From Paramacrobiotus metropolitanus (Eukaryota > Tardigrada > Eutardigrada > Parachela > Macrobiotidae), in NCBI RefSeq assembly GCF_019649055.1, contig NW_026570227.1:1178001-1242000 (forward strand): DNA of 64,000 bases, in the 5' to 3' direction. Position 1 is the first letter of the stretch. Every line of letters starts with the position of its first letter. A program made the translations under genes and the position numbers. Positions 11,731 through 25,200 of the stretch are shown one piece after another. Below the pieces are notes generated by a model. That model did not search any database and was not told the origin of the DNA. It was given only the letters and a program-made list of their open reading frames with translations.

Positions 11731-13960
11731 TTCTGTCTGATAGCGTGACAAGTAATGGGAAAGACGTCGGCTATCCTTGGAGCTACAAGTATTTTACAAT
11801 CTTCCTGTTTTGTAGTGCTGCACTTTTGTTTAGTCTTTACAGTACGGTTTTGTATGTTGTTCCCCAATGTTTGTGGTTTATACTGGTACATACCGATCAG
11901 ACTCGTTAGCGGCGCCTACGTCAATCTGGATTAAAATAAGTGGAAGAACCTGCTACCTGGGTAATACGGAGGCTGTAACCGTGCTTTTCCCGAGAGTTGT
12001 ACTCCTAGCTGCTACAAAATGAACTACCAAGCCGAAAAATTTGGGAACTGTTATATAAAAGTGTAAATGATTTTATTCTCAATGTGTGTGTACATCAGCG
12101 AGCATCACTCAGTAAACACAAAATCAAATAAAGAACTTATCCCAATTAACAAGAAAAGGGACAGTATTGTACACAGTACACTCATAGCATTACCACGCAT
12201 AATCTCCAAACGTTTTAGTAATGTAAAACAATACTGTAACCAATTATCAACATCGACCTCTTATCATTATCGGTGATGGTAAATTTGTAACGCTGTTTCG
12301 GTAACAGAGGATAATTTCACCGTCTTCTCTTTTCATGCCGCTAATCTTTTCATGCCGCTAAGACTGGAGACCGCCATGGACGCAGTGGGTCGTATACGAC
12401 TATATGTAGCGACGGTGTATTAACTACTTATATATCTGCAGTCGTTTACAAATTAAAAGAGTCTACTATATTTTATTAACCTGCTCGCTGCGGAGCCAAC
12501 CACATACTGTGTTGTAGTAACTAAACACTGAACATGGCAACAGCACTGGACAAACTCACCAACAATACCGTTTGTTACGGCACATTAGCCATAGGCCAAT
12601 CCATTTCACGAGATACTCGTACATCATTTTGTACGAGTACTCGTACAAACACTACAGGGTCCATGGCTTCTCTGACTCTCATGCCACCGCTACAGCATCA
12701 CTAGTCGCGGGACCATGCTTAGCACTGAATTCCTCCCACTGACAATTCGTTACCTTATGGCCCAGACAACGGCAACCGTTTCGTTACGCGGCACTTGGAC
12801 GCTGGGAATCCAATAAAAGCGCTAGAGTAGTATTTCATAAGAACGAATTGTTTTTAGACGACATGTGCGTCAAACCAAAGGTCGACGAATAGTCGGTGAC
12901 CCGCCATTTCTGCGTGGGAAATTCGTCGGCCATCACTACACCAGGTTGACTTTCAAGCTTGAAAAAAAGTTCGAGACTTTTATGAGCAAATGCGTATAAC
13001 TTAGTTTAGTTCTTAGTTGATATAATCCTGTGGCATTTGCAGTCGGCATTCGGCAACAGTTTTTGGCTCGCCAAATACGTATTTAAGTGTTTTAACGGTC
13101 ACAAGGGTATACTCGCTCGCTATAAGGCAAACTTTTTCATAAGACGTTTATGGTAATAAATGTGAATATTGTGAATGTGAATAGTACGTGAATGTGAATG
13201 GTACGTAGTGATGGGAGTTGTTTAAATTGATAAACATGATCGGTAAGAAACTGCTTATTAGAAGACCGAAAGTCGTTCCACATTATTTTTTGTTTCGTCA
13301 TTTGAATTTGGAATAATGCGTCGTAATGCAGTTAGCCCTGTGTACAGTCCCGTCTCCTGTAAATTCGGACAATTTTTCCTTTGATTGGATTTGCTTATCG
13401 AAGCTGGCTTTGTACATATTGCGAGTAAAAAGGTAAATCTGAGACATACTCGTAAAATACGTACGAGGCCAGCGGCAACTCTTTCCCATCGCTTTAGTAA
13501 ATTACATCACTTTCCCTGCTGCATCTTACACGTGTGCAGGCGCTCACGTGATAGTTGATTTCAGCCGTTTCACGTCTAAACCGGTATGCAGCTGTAGTTG
13601 ATTACGCAAACTGATAAAGAATATAAAAAAGCACGGCAGCCGAGATTTTGTCGCCGGCTCAGTAAGCGCTGATTACAATGGATACGATATCACGTGAGCG
13701 CGTGCACACGTGTAAGATGCAGCAGGGAAAGTGATGTAATTTACTAAAGCGATGGGAAAGGGTTGCCGCTTGCCTCGTACAGATACTAATGTACAATATT
13801 CAGCGCTGTACCGTATGCTTGTCGAGAGACCATAGCGCAAACAGAAAGAACAATGTGCATTATTGACTGAACATGATAATACCGCCACATACCGGCAATT
13901 TTTCGTAATTTGTGTTGCACTCTACTGTCTGTCCACAAAAACGGTCGTCAGCTGTACGCT
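11731..13960. other. Intergenic spacer, 2.2 kb
   Basis: No gene is supported. The spacer contains a 17-base tandem duplication (CTTTTCATGCCGCTAA units near 12330-12362), a short hairpin of ACTCGTAC/GTACGAGT near 12614-12638, and a long inverted repeat at 13461-13780 listed separately. Confidence 0.6.
13461..13780. repeat. Long inverted repeat (92-base arms, 3 mismatches)
   Basis: Bases 13461-13552 are the reverse complement of 13689-13780 with 3 differences in 92, separated by a 136-base spacer. The near identity suggests a recent origin or gene conversion. It resembles a foldback/MITE-type element, but I see no clear target-site duplication. If transcribed it would form a long hairpin RNA and could feed a Dicer-type pathway, which is relevant because an RdRP gene lies nearby. 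The spacer holds a TATA-like TATAAAAAAG. Confidence 0.8.
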
Positions 13961-16239
13961 TTAACTTTGACCAGTTTTCTCTTCTTCTAGTACCACTGGC
14001 TGAAACGCAACAGCTTGGCTGTCGTAGCTGGAGAAAAGCACCCGGGTGTCAGCACTATCCAGGCTGGTGATCTTCGAGCTAGTCCATTCATTGTTTTCCG
14101 GGTCATACATTTCCATCGTCGACAACGACAGGGCATAGTCGTTCTCGATTCGGCCGCCAAACACACCCACCCGACTGTTGGTAACGAAGGCGCAGTGATT
14201 ACTGCGAGCGTTACGCAAGGAGGGCAAGGGTTCCCACGTGCGCGTTGTCCAATTCAGACGGGCGCAGGACCGTAGCGTTTCTACCGACCACACGAACACC
14301 GAGCGTCCTCCGAGAATGTAGACGTAGTTCTGCAGGACGACCGTGGCAAAGGCGCAGCGCCTTCCCGGTAACCGTGGTAGGATAGACCATGCATTCGTTA
14401 CGGTATCGAAACATTCCACGTACATGATCTTGGAGGATCTGTCAGAAGGAGCCCCGATGAAGATAATGCACTGACTGACTGGCACTCCACACTCCATACG
14501 ACGTATTCTGCGAGATGAGCTACGGTTGTTTCGTGAAAGCAATACGAGGACCTCTCAGAGCTGGTTTTTGCGCAATATGCGTTAAAACATTGTCTACTTG
14601 TTTCACGCCCTCTAATAACTAAATAACCTGTACTTTACACATATCTCACCGGTTGAGGTTTCGACAGACTGGCAAATCCTCCACGACAGAGCCGGAGCTC
14701 TGCAGTAAATCCACCTTTTTGAATGATCGGCACCGGATATCCCAGAAGTACAGCAATCTCCCAATGACAACAGGACATTTCATTAGAGCGGTCTGTGGCT
14801 CCATAGGAACGGAGAGGCAAGTCTGTTTAACAACGTCCCATGTCATGGTTTGAAATATTCGGGATGGGCTACCGTCATGCATTTCCGTGACCTGACATAG
14901 CACCTGGTTCTGATACACCCCGATAATCTGACCAAAGTATTTACGCCGCAACCTGGCAGGCATGGGAAACTGCCATAACCGAGTGGTTGCCGGATGAAAC
15001 GACTGGGCGTACAGCGAATATCGGTTGGAACCGTCAAATATGCGATGCAGTATTATTATGTTATCCTGGGGAAGCTCGGCTTTCTCGCTTAGGCACTGAA
15101 TTATGACATCCGCAGAGCTTCTATAGTCGCTGACGGACTGTAAGCAGTTACGACCACACTCAGCCAGAGCTGGTGGCGCCAGGGTGCTGATAACGGGTGT
15201 ATAACCGTCGACTATCATCATAGCATACCGGTTATCCGTAGTTTCCTCTCCCGCCTCCGTCATATCACCGTCGGCACTCTGCAGCCAGTCCCGGTGGTTG
15301 CCCAGCACGCAGTGCGCTAGCTTTACTATAACACAACCTAAACTCCACATGTCGGTTTTGCGTCCGGGCGGTCGGCGTCCCATCCTTTCGGCTTCGGTTA
15401 GTGTGAATTTCTCCAGCATCTCCGGTGACATGTAGCGGATCGTACCGCGGACATGTGTCATATCTGTCGAGCACGTGACATCTCTCTGCATGCAGACCAT
15501 AATATCGTCCAGATCGCAGATTATCAGTTGATCTCCCAACTGTCCCAGCCGTTTGACCAGTATGTTACCCGGTTTCAAATCACCGTGGATGATATGATTC
15601 TGGTGTAAGAAGTGCAGTGCTTGTGCAATTTCCTGTGTGTATCGAGCAGCGGTCTGGCTCTTCAGTACGCTTCCGTCTTGTTTCAGTTTATTAAGAAGAC
15701 AAGCTAAGTCTTTTTCTGAAAATACGTTTGTTGTAAAACTGCATATCTGTTGTAGAGCACTAAGTTACCTTAGCGCACTAAGTAGCGCACTTATTCTGAT
15801 GCAATAATTACGAGACTGTACGATAGAAGTAGAACAGCAGTGCTTCCTAAAAAATCTAGCAGTACTGTAATACTGGAAAGTGTGTGCTAATACCGTGATA
15901 GTACTCCATCATCGGTTCCACGCAAAGGAGTGTTCCTTCCCGTTTCGGGAAATGTATGGTGATTTGGTGGTGCCTGACCACGTGGTTATGCTTAATCTTC
16001 AAGAGTAACTCACATTTTTCACGTAGTTTCGTATAATTCTCCGAATTCCTCAGCAGCTTGGCTGTATCCAGCTGAATAACTTTGATGGCAACCGTTTCAT
16101 CACCGGCGAAATTGCCACGCTCCGTCACAGTGGCGATGTAGACCTGACCAAAGGCACCACGTGCCAGGCAGTCGGTACTCTGGTATCGATACTGGCAGGT
16201 GCTGCCTAATACCACACTTTCCTCGTCCGCACCATACAT
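13961..16239 (-). CDS. Protein kinase domain fused to Kelch repeats
   Basis: Three exons: 15894-16239, 14650-15715 and 13961-14507 (an alternative acceptor at 14519 adds four residues). The product is about 652 residues. The N-terminal kinase domain has a glycine loop (ARGAFGQVY, residues 26-34), VAIK lysine 53, a catalytic loop HGDLKPGN (159-166) and the activation-segment end GTIRYMSPE. The metal-binding DFG is replaced by DLD (183-185), and HRD by HGD. From roughly residue 390 onward, Kelch-like blades appear, with YVYILGG and VGVFGG glycine pairs and paired Trp/Tyr positions in the last exon. Kelch propellers usually bind protein partners, so this is probably a scaffolded signalling kinase. 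Catalysis may be intact because Lys53, Asp161 and Asn166 are present. No signal peptide or membrane segment is seen. Confidence 0.8.
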
Positions 16240-17739
16240 GTTCAATAGTCTGAAGGAGCAATCGCAAAATGCTGTACCCTTGCCGATTACTGATTGCTGT
16301 GATTTGAAGTACCAGGCACAGGTGGAAACGTCGCCGTCTGTATCTGTAGTTGTTGATTTTGTTCTCGTTTACAGATAGATAAGTGCGATGCGCCTCAGGT
16401 CATAGAGCAGGCAATACTGGCAATCGCACAAATCAGTTAGCAAAATGTTGTTCATTTAATTATTACCCCGTAATCCGCGTGTATTCCAGAGTAGCTTTCC
16501 GACGGTATTACCTGTACACCAGTACGACTCGTAAAACTTGTTATCGCAGAATGTGGATTGGACTCGTGACAATAATGTGCACTTGTATCGTACCGCACAA
16601 ATGCCGTTAAACGATCACTACGACTTACGAGTAAGTACTAACAGGAGATTTGTTCAGGCAATAGCCAATTAACACTGACAATAAGCCAGCGCTGAGAGGC
16701 ACTAATAAAAAGATTTCAATTTTACACGTTACAGAAATAACCAAAATCATCAAAGAAACAACCATAACTTTAGTTGTACTAAAGTTCATTCCATACTTTA
16801 GTGTATACTCTTTACTAGATATTATTAATTTCAGTTGTCGTTTTTCTTATCTGTGACTGACCGGTAAGTATTACTTTAATAAAGAAGCTGCTACCGGATG
16901 CGCTACAGCTTCCTTTCAGCCAATGTGGAAAATACAGCAGCCGCTTACATAATTGCAGCGGGTCGTGGTTTGTTGTGGCAGTTTATTGTGTTCACACCAT
17001 CAGTTGAGGGTGGAGTTTACGCGCTGTTCAAAAACGCTGGAAAGTGGAGATGGTACAATAATTATTATGATCCAACTCGATGGAAACGCATGAGTCAAGT
17101 TCGTCATCATTTCCATGATGCTGTTATTTTCCATGTTTACACTTGCGTCATTTTAATTTGATGAAGGCTGTTCCAGTATGCTTTTACGATTCTCTTCATA
17201 CTTTCTACGTTTCTAAATTGGAATTAGTTAGTTGAAAAACAATACAGTAAGTACTTGCGATTGCTGTACGTTGATTTCTGATGCATAGGTATTTTACAGA
17301 GGTATTATGTATTATGCATAGGTATTTCTGAGTGTTCTTACAAAACCATAACCAATTCATTTGACTTTGCAACATTGCAAATGGTCTCGCTGAGTCGGTT
17401 GAGAATCGGTATTTTGGCGTTATGAGTGTGCAGCAAAACATATTGTCCATCAAATAATCTGCTCGTACGATTGTGTTTTCCAAACTTTACTGCAAAGGAC
17501 ACAGTTATGATGACAAATCTCAGCCCAAACCAGATTTTCCCATTCCCTGGAAATTTAAGGAAGAATTTGTAGCCGGGCGAGACTTTCCCTGTTATTTTTC
17601 GATCTAGCAAAATAGAATCCATGTGACAAAGGTCATCGGTAATTAGGATCGTTTTCGCCAAACCAAGCGACAAACCGCTGATAAGATATAAGAAGCGATA
17701 CCGCAAAGGTCACGGCCGTATACATAATATCCAATCCGA
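16240..17739. other. Intergenic spacer, 1.5 kb
   Basis: Holds the 5' flank of the kinase-Kelch gene and the 3' flank of the cadherin-like gene (both minus). A copy of a short dispersed repeat (GGCAATAGCCA...AGCGCTG) lies near 16656-16705. An ATG-initiated 87-codon frame at 16898-17161 (+) has no support beyond being open. Confidence 0.5.
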
Positions 17740-18515
17740 TCACCAGTCCGGTCCGCAGAGCAGCTGTACTTTACCGGCGCGCGTGCTGACCTTGCCGCTG
17801 TCGGTCTGGGCGGCGACGGTGGCGTTGTAGTAGCCGGTGGCGGGCACGCGGCCCTGGATGTACAGGTCGCCGGTGTCCGGGTCGATGCGCAGGTACGGCG
17901 TGCCCAGTAGTGTGTAGCGCAGCGGCTCGCCCGTGGCGATGGAGGCCCGGATGAAGCCGAGATGCTGGCCGGCGTTGCAGTTGAATGTCGCCAGGAAGAA
18001 CGGGCCCTCGCGTTGGAACACGGGAAGGATTTCCTGTATGACCGATCACGCTAATTTCCCCTTACACCAACTGACATACGAACTTTTTCAATTGAGTTGG
18101 ATAACAACAGAAAAAAATACATATTAAATAGAAACTCTACACAAATGCTATAAAAATGTATTACTGTATATAAATATATTTTAATAAATAATAGTGTGAG
18201 TCGCAGTACGATTTCACGAGCCACATTACATCAGTTGACATACAAATTTGTAAACTGAATTATCATTTACCAACGCAAGAAAATATCTACGTACGTATAT
18301 ATGAAAATTACACACGTACATATATACGTACATATATAAATAAAAATAGAGAAAATTAATACATGGAAGAGAGTGGTTTAACTGACCTGTTGTTCTGTGG
18401 GCGGAATAGCGCACGTGCAGTTGCACGCCAACCCGGAGATCATTACCGGCTTCTGCGCTGTCATCCCGCCGATCATCCCCACTAGTAATCCCGCCATTAA
18501 CACCAGCGCCGCCAT
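17740..18515 (-). CDS. Small secreted protein with a single cadherin-like repeat
   Basis: Two exons, 18387-18515 and 17740-18033, joined in phase 0 with a CAG|GTCAGT donor and a CATACAG acceptor, giving 140 residues. The N-terminus is a signal peptide (hydrophobic MAALVLMAGLLVGMIGG followed by small residues), then a Cys-rich CNCTC stretch. Exon 2 has the spacing of a cadherin repeat: an LPVF start, a G-rich turn, YLRIDPDTGDLYI (the F/Y-x-I-D-xx-TG-x-I/L core), and an alternating final strand NATVAAQTDSG. The calcium motifs DxNDN and LDRE are missing. The protein ends shortly after one domain with no transmembrane segment, so it is probably extracellular and soluble. Full cadherins are far larger. 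Confidence 0.7.
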
Positions 18516-19294
18516 ATTTCCCCCGTTGCTGCTCGCTGCGTAAAGAAAATTACACACCAGATACCACGAACGCCAACTGGTGTACCGTATATGTAAGCTG
18601 GGTGTCGTTGTGCATATATGTATTTAATATGGTATAGGATCCTGCAATATTCGGTGGCACGCTGTTATCGGGACGAGAAGATTTACGGCCCATTGTGTTG
18701 CGGCGCTTTCTCTGCCAGCCATATCGTATACAACCACAACGGCCACTTTTGACACTTCTCCGCAATCTACACTTCGCCAACCACAAAATAAATACTGACT
18801 ACTACACAATAGCAATTAATCGTATGATATTAACCGCGCTGTGCGGTCCGTACAGCAGCGTCGCCGATCACATTTATTTCACATTTTCTTCTTTAAAATT
18901 TACATTTTACCTCATACATCTCTTATGTATATATATACATATTTAATTCATACCTTTATTTAGAACATCGAATATAATTATTGTTTTATAAATTCAAATT
19001 TATTTCATATTAATTTTTCTTTTTTTAAAATTCATGTTTAATTCAGTTTTTCTTCATATTCATCAGCACATTCTCTCACCGTCCCTTTCGAATTTTCGAA
19101 CCAGAAAAAAATAATAAAAGAAACCAGCCGACAATTCACACAATATACAAAAGTACAAACTCTACCAAAACCTTGCAAAAGTATCCAATTTTCTCGTACA
19201 CAAACCCAACTAAAATATAAAAGAAAATATACATGAAAACTACAAAATACAGGCAAAATAAAAGAAGGTAAAACTGGAAAAAATCCGGCAATAT
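18516..19294. other. Intergenic spacer, 0.8 kb
   Basis: Very AT-rich sequence between the cadherin-like gene and the 3' end of the helicase gene. No gene, tRNA or clear repeat is seen. Confidence 0.5.
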
Positions 19295-22200
19295 TCAGCT
19301 AGCCGGCGCGACTTGCTTTTCAACGAATTTCTGTCCGTCGACCACTAGATCATGCTGCTCGACGTAGTCGAGCCACTTCTTCCACAGGGGATCACCGGAG
19401 GCGCGCAGTGTAGCGCGACTGGCCACGACGATCATGCCGCGTTTGGCGCGCGTCATCAGCACGTTAAACCGGCGCCGATCCTTCAAGAAACCGATTTCTC
19501 CGTCGTCGCGGCTGCGCACCGCCGAGAAAATAATCACCTCCTTCTCCCGACCCTTCATCAAACATTTTACAAATTAAACTAAATTTATTCCCTTTTTATT
19601 TTTATTTTATTTTATTTTTATTTTATTTTAATTTATTTAAATTAAATTTTTATTTTATTTTAACGAATACAGATGGTATTAAAATAAATTACATTCAAAT
19701 GTTTTTTTTTTCCCGCGAAACTCAAACTCCAATTTTAAATGGGATGATACATAATAAAAACATTTACAAAATTAAATGGAAGAAAGTTCCAAGATAATTT
19801 CTGAAACGGGTTTTTCCTTTATTTTTACAGCATTTTTCTTGCGTTCAGAATATTTCCTTATACATAGTTTTCGAAAATTATAACTAAAATTATTAACCTA
19901 TTTTTTAACCTACTTTAACCAGGATAAAACAAAATTTTTTAATTAATTTATTTTTACACTGAAGCGAAGGAAACTAAATAAATTCTTAATATATTTTGAA
20001 GCTTTAATTGCTCACTTTCGTTTGTAAATTTTGTTTCAACTGCGAACGCCTTCATGAGTATTTTTTTACAACTATTAATTATAATTTTCGATTTAACTTT
20101 AAATATATTCTCACCACGATTATGCAAGGGATGTGCAAGGATCGTATAGAACTTCGGAAAAAATCTGCCGACTGAGGGAATCGAACCCACAAACAAATTG
20201 TATCGAAATGTTTTATGAAAGGATCCTATAGAGAGCGGATGCCGCTCTAACAATTACATTACAATCATAACAATTTTTTTTCTAAATACTTAACGTTTTT
20301 TTGTCATATTGTACCTGGAAGCCGTCGACGGTGACGATCTCGATGTCCTTGGCGAAAGCCTTCAATTTCGGCGAGATCGTGACCTTATTCTTCAGGCAGT
20401 CAATCTGGTCGCGGTAGGCGCTGACCAGGCCGATCTCCTTGGCTTTGACCGCGCCGCGCTGCTCCTCCGCGTCCACCATCAACAGCTGCTTCACCACCGC
20501 GACGACTACATTGGCCTCCGCCACATTCCACTTGGACCCCCCGCTCTTCTGCTTCTCCTCGCCTAAGTAGCCACAAAGGTCACGTTTATCAGAACAAATA
20601 GTTGACAACCAAATTTTGTAAATACGAGGTACATGATTTTAAAATAAATATCTCGCTGAATTCGAAATCGTTCGGGACGGCCAGCCAGCGCTTCAAGAAA
20701 TCAGAAAAAGAAAAATTTAAATTTTCAGAATTTATTACTGAAATAATTTTCGGCGAAGAAATTGAACTTGTTAGTAAACTAAACGTCAAGTAATTGGATC
20801 AAATAAAATTATTATATACAAAATAAATTGTCAAATGTAGTTTGTTTAAATTTCATTTAAAAAATTCTATTTCCAATTTTAAATTTACAATTTAAAAAAT
20901 TCTGTTTCTAATTTTAAATTTTAAATTGAAAAAATTCAACTGAACTTAGTTAAATTGAATTTTATGTCATTTTAAATTTCTCCGATTTTAAGCCTACCTT
21001 GGACATCAATCAGCACCACGGGTTTTTCCGGATGGGGCCACTCGAATCCTAGCGGCAGGGGGCGCTCCGCCGGCCGCACTTTCGCACGTAATCGGCCGTT
21101 ATAAAATTCCTGCGAGCAGAAGTCAATGATAAACGGATGGCAGCGGTAGTGCTCGTCCAGCATCTGCACTTGGATGGTCTCGGAATGCGCCAGGCCGGTC
21201 GAAGAGCGACACGCTCAGATCCAGACCGGGGACGCCGGATTTGGCTAGCTCATGCACCTGCGGCGGCAGTTGCTGGTGGTCGCCCACTAAGACGACCCAC
21301 GCGCGGCTTTGACGATAGCGATCAGCGCGCACGGCTCCGTCACCTGCACATTAATTTACCCAATTAAAAAATAATTTTATAATTTAATAAGGATTAATTC
21401 ATATATTGATTAACAATATTTCTCTTAATTTTTAATTTAATAATTTATTAATTTACCGAATTAAAAACCTAATAATTAATATTATCAGTGAAAAATAAAA
21501 AATCGAGTAACTGAAAATAAATATAAAATACGCTATTTACTCAAAAATAAACGTGCAAAAAATACTACCACGGCTGAAAATTAACTTCAAATATATGATG
21601 TGCATTACTAATAACAAAGTAAACATAAATAATACTAAACATAACTAAACATAGTTTAAAGATAAACAAATATTATTACGGCCAAAAATATATTAATTAT
21701 CCGTACTTCTACTCTGTTGGAATAAAAACCAGCAGAAAATAAGTACAAATTAACTGCTGAATAAATTAAAATAAATCTTAAAAAATGCACAGAAATTCAA
21801 ATAGAAAGCCAAAAATTGATGGATAAGCAGGATTTACCTGTGAGGCTTCGTCGATGACGACGACATCGAAGGCGACATCCTTCAAATCAGCCAGCCCGGC
21901 GCCGACGCACGTGCCGACGATGAGATCGGCCGCTGCCACGGCTTTCTCCGCGCTCTTCTTCTTCTCGTTGCGCGTCTTCCCTTCCGCCAGATCCGCCAGC
22001 GTGTACCGGTGCAGATCCTTCGACACCGCCGATTTATCGCCCACGCGCACCGGTTTAAAATCCTCACCGCCTAGGAACAGAATCACAAAGGTCATCCGCC
22101 CACAACAACCGATATGCAACATCTCGCTGCGACAAATATAATTAATATAATCCATTGTTTTAGGAAAAAGAATTTCTATCAGAATAATTATTATGAAACT

Positions 22201-25200
22201 TACAAATGATGAATGTGATTGAATTTGATTTTACAAATGATGAATGTATTTGAATGTGATTTTACAAATGATTTTATTTGTATTTTTTCACCTAATTGCC
22301 GGGCTTTTAAGTGGACGATGCCGCGCAGGATGTTGTCGGCCGCAGTGTTTGTGGAGGCCACGGCCAGCACCCGGCACTTTCCGTACTGATCCATCAGCGC
22401 TTGCAGCATCCGCGCGATGGTGTGCGTTTTTCCTGTTTACGACACAACAACACATGCAAAATGCTGCTCAGAATAACAATTCACGTAATTTGCGATAAAT
22501 CAATACGAATATAAAAATAATTCACCAAGAAAAATAAATAAAGAAATAATTAATTACATCACAATAATATTAGTCTCATCCAAAACTGACAAATTTAATC
22601 TTAACAGCAATAATGAAAAAAAAATGTTATTTATTGGAAACAAATTAATATTTAAACAGGAATAACTCAAGAAATCAAACACGGACAAGTCAGTAAAAAT
22701 CAAAAATATTATAAAATAATTTCAGATTCATTAAAATTTAATTACAAACACTCTAATAAATATAATCCATAAAATATTTAAAATAACCACGCTTAATATA
22801 AGAAAAATAAATGGGAATTACCGGTGCCGGGGGGTCCCTGGACGAGCGTAATCTTCCTTGCATAAGCCATCCGCACCGCCTCCTTCTGCGACTCATTCAA
22901 GCCCTCAAAAAACCCCTCCACTTTCTTATTCCCATCACCAACGATTTCCTCAAACACCAATCCCATGATGGCATGAAACGCCAACGTCCCGTTCTCTTTC
23001 TGCGCGACGAACGTGGCCACGGCGTCCACGCAATGCTTGAAGGTGGTCAAGTTGCCCAGCACCTCCATCTCCCACGTCGCCAGCTCCACCTCGGGGGGCG
23101 GGGCGGCGTCAAAGTGGACGAGGATGTCGGGCGAAATGTCCTTGACCACGCCCACACACACCACCGGACCCGTGTCGGAATTTGTGACGGGAATGACCGG
23201 GGTTCTGGGTTTGGGTGTCGGTTTTGCGGGTATTTTTCCCAGGGCGGGGAATTCGGCGTCGAGGTTTTTTGTCTCGGTGATTTCGGTGGGTTTCGGCTTG
23301 TTCATGCGCGTGAAGAGGACCATGTCGCCGACGCGCGGACGCTCGGCGATGTTCTGCGCCCGGTAGTTGAATTTGATTTTCTTCCTGTAAAAATAAACAC
23401 CCACCGTAAAAAAATCAAAAATCTGCAATAGAATCTATTTTGTATTTTTTTTAAATTTTTATAAAATTAAAAAATCATCAAATTAAGATTAAAACACCTG
23501 AAAATTGTGAAAAAGAAAAATTAGAAAAACTTAAGAAAAGTAATCACCGATAAGAAACCGGTAAAAAAAAATCAAAAAAATCCTATAGAAAAAACAATCA
23601 GAAAGAACTCATTAAAATACTTCTATTAAAAAAAGCGAAAAAGAAAAAAATTAAAAGATAATAAAAAAGGAAAGTAAATTACGTAACATCCTGTTACGTA
23701 ACTGTGGCAGCTGGCAGCTGTGTTAACTGTCGGCTCAGCTACTTCCTTGTTACTTAATCGGAAGAAGAAAGTAACCTCCCGGCTACTTGTACTTTTTACT
23801 AGACTGTATGCGTAATTGTTTTACTTCGGTGCTGGCCGGTATAATACCAAACGCGGCTCTCGTGTTTTCGTGCATTGTAAGGTTTAGTTATCTGTTTTAG
23901 TTTCAAATGTCAATAAAGAAAAACCCATCGTTATAAACACAGGAAAAATTGTGATAATCATAAATAAGTGCAATCGTTAGAATTAAAATCTATTTAATTC
24001 AAATAAAAAATCAGAAAAGGTCAAAAATTAACTAAATGAATTAATTAAAAAAAACCTGAATGAATACTAGAAAAACGAGTACGCAAAAATTACAGATCAT
24101 CACAACGAAAATAAAACACCTAAAAGAGCTTGAAAAAGGAATATCATTTATTATAAAGAATAATATTTGCTATAAATTATATTATTTATTATTTATTATA
24201 AAAAACATAATTTTTTAAAAAAAAGAATAAATTATTCATGAAAAACACAAAACTGCTAAACCTTGACTAAATAAAATTAACCGAAAAACCTGGTTCAAAA
24301 AATGTAAAAGAACAAGAGAAAATAAACGAAGAAAGAAGCGAAAATATTTAAAACGATAAAAGTTTGAACAAATTCATTCAAAAACTCTCTTTCGAAAAAT
24401 CGCCAACAATACCCACTTTTTCTCGTTGTCCACATTCTCATCCGCCTCCTTGCTCGTATTCTCCACCAATTTAATCCGGAACTGGCGTTTCTTATTCCGC
24501 TTCATCTGGTTATCAATGCGTTCCCCCAATAAATCCCGGCACAACAAATACCCCAACCGCTTCAGGTAATCCTCCGCCACCAACCGCTCCTCGTTATTGA
24601 ACAGGAGATCGTTGAATTCCACGCCGAAACTGGGATCTAAGACCATCACACTGGCTTTCAACAGATCACAGTAATTTTCGGCGTTGAACACGCTGTCGGC
24701 TTCCGCTTTCATCCGGTCGAGTAATCCGCCGGCGTCGGCTTCTTTTTTTCCGGTGGAGTCGGCGCCCAACGGGATTTGCAGACTGTACGCTAACGGACCG
24801 CTCCGCTGGGGCGGACGCCGGCTCCAGAATCCCGCGTCTTTTTTCGCCGCCTTTTCCGGTTCAGCTGCTGCCTGCTAAAGGTCACACTTTCAGCATTTTC
24901 AGTTCCATAATCATATTATTTAAAATCACAGCGTTTTAAAACAGCGGAAAAAAAATAGTTTTTCAAAAACCCTTCCGAAAATTCATAAGTCTGAATTTTT
25001 TAAAAATAGTTTCAACAAATTAAATCAAACAGGCTTTCGCGTGTACATGGTTTAAAAAGAAAAATTAATTTTTTACAAATATAATAAATCCGTAATAAAA
25101 ATAATTTGTAACGAAGAAAACCACGGACTGGATTCATCATTAAAAAATAACGTCAAACTGGACTTAGCGTAAATCCGCTCTTCGAAGTACATGCTCTTCG

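Noticed and set aside
16898-17161. Plus-strand 87-codon ATG frame
   Set aside because: No family resemblance, splice partner or codon pattern supports it.
17205-17706. Minus-strand frames downstream of the cadherin-like stop codon
   Set aside because: They begin without ATG and follow the stop codon of a complete gene; probably 3' flank.
20160-20275. A functional tRNA gene
   Set aside because: The B box is good, but A-box to B-box spacing is too long and acceptor strands do not pair; treated as a tRNA-derived element.
22811-23431. Long plus-strand frame of 206 codons opposite helicase exon 8
   Set aside because: It is the antisense shadow of the GC-rich Walker A exon on the minus strand.
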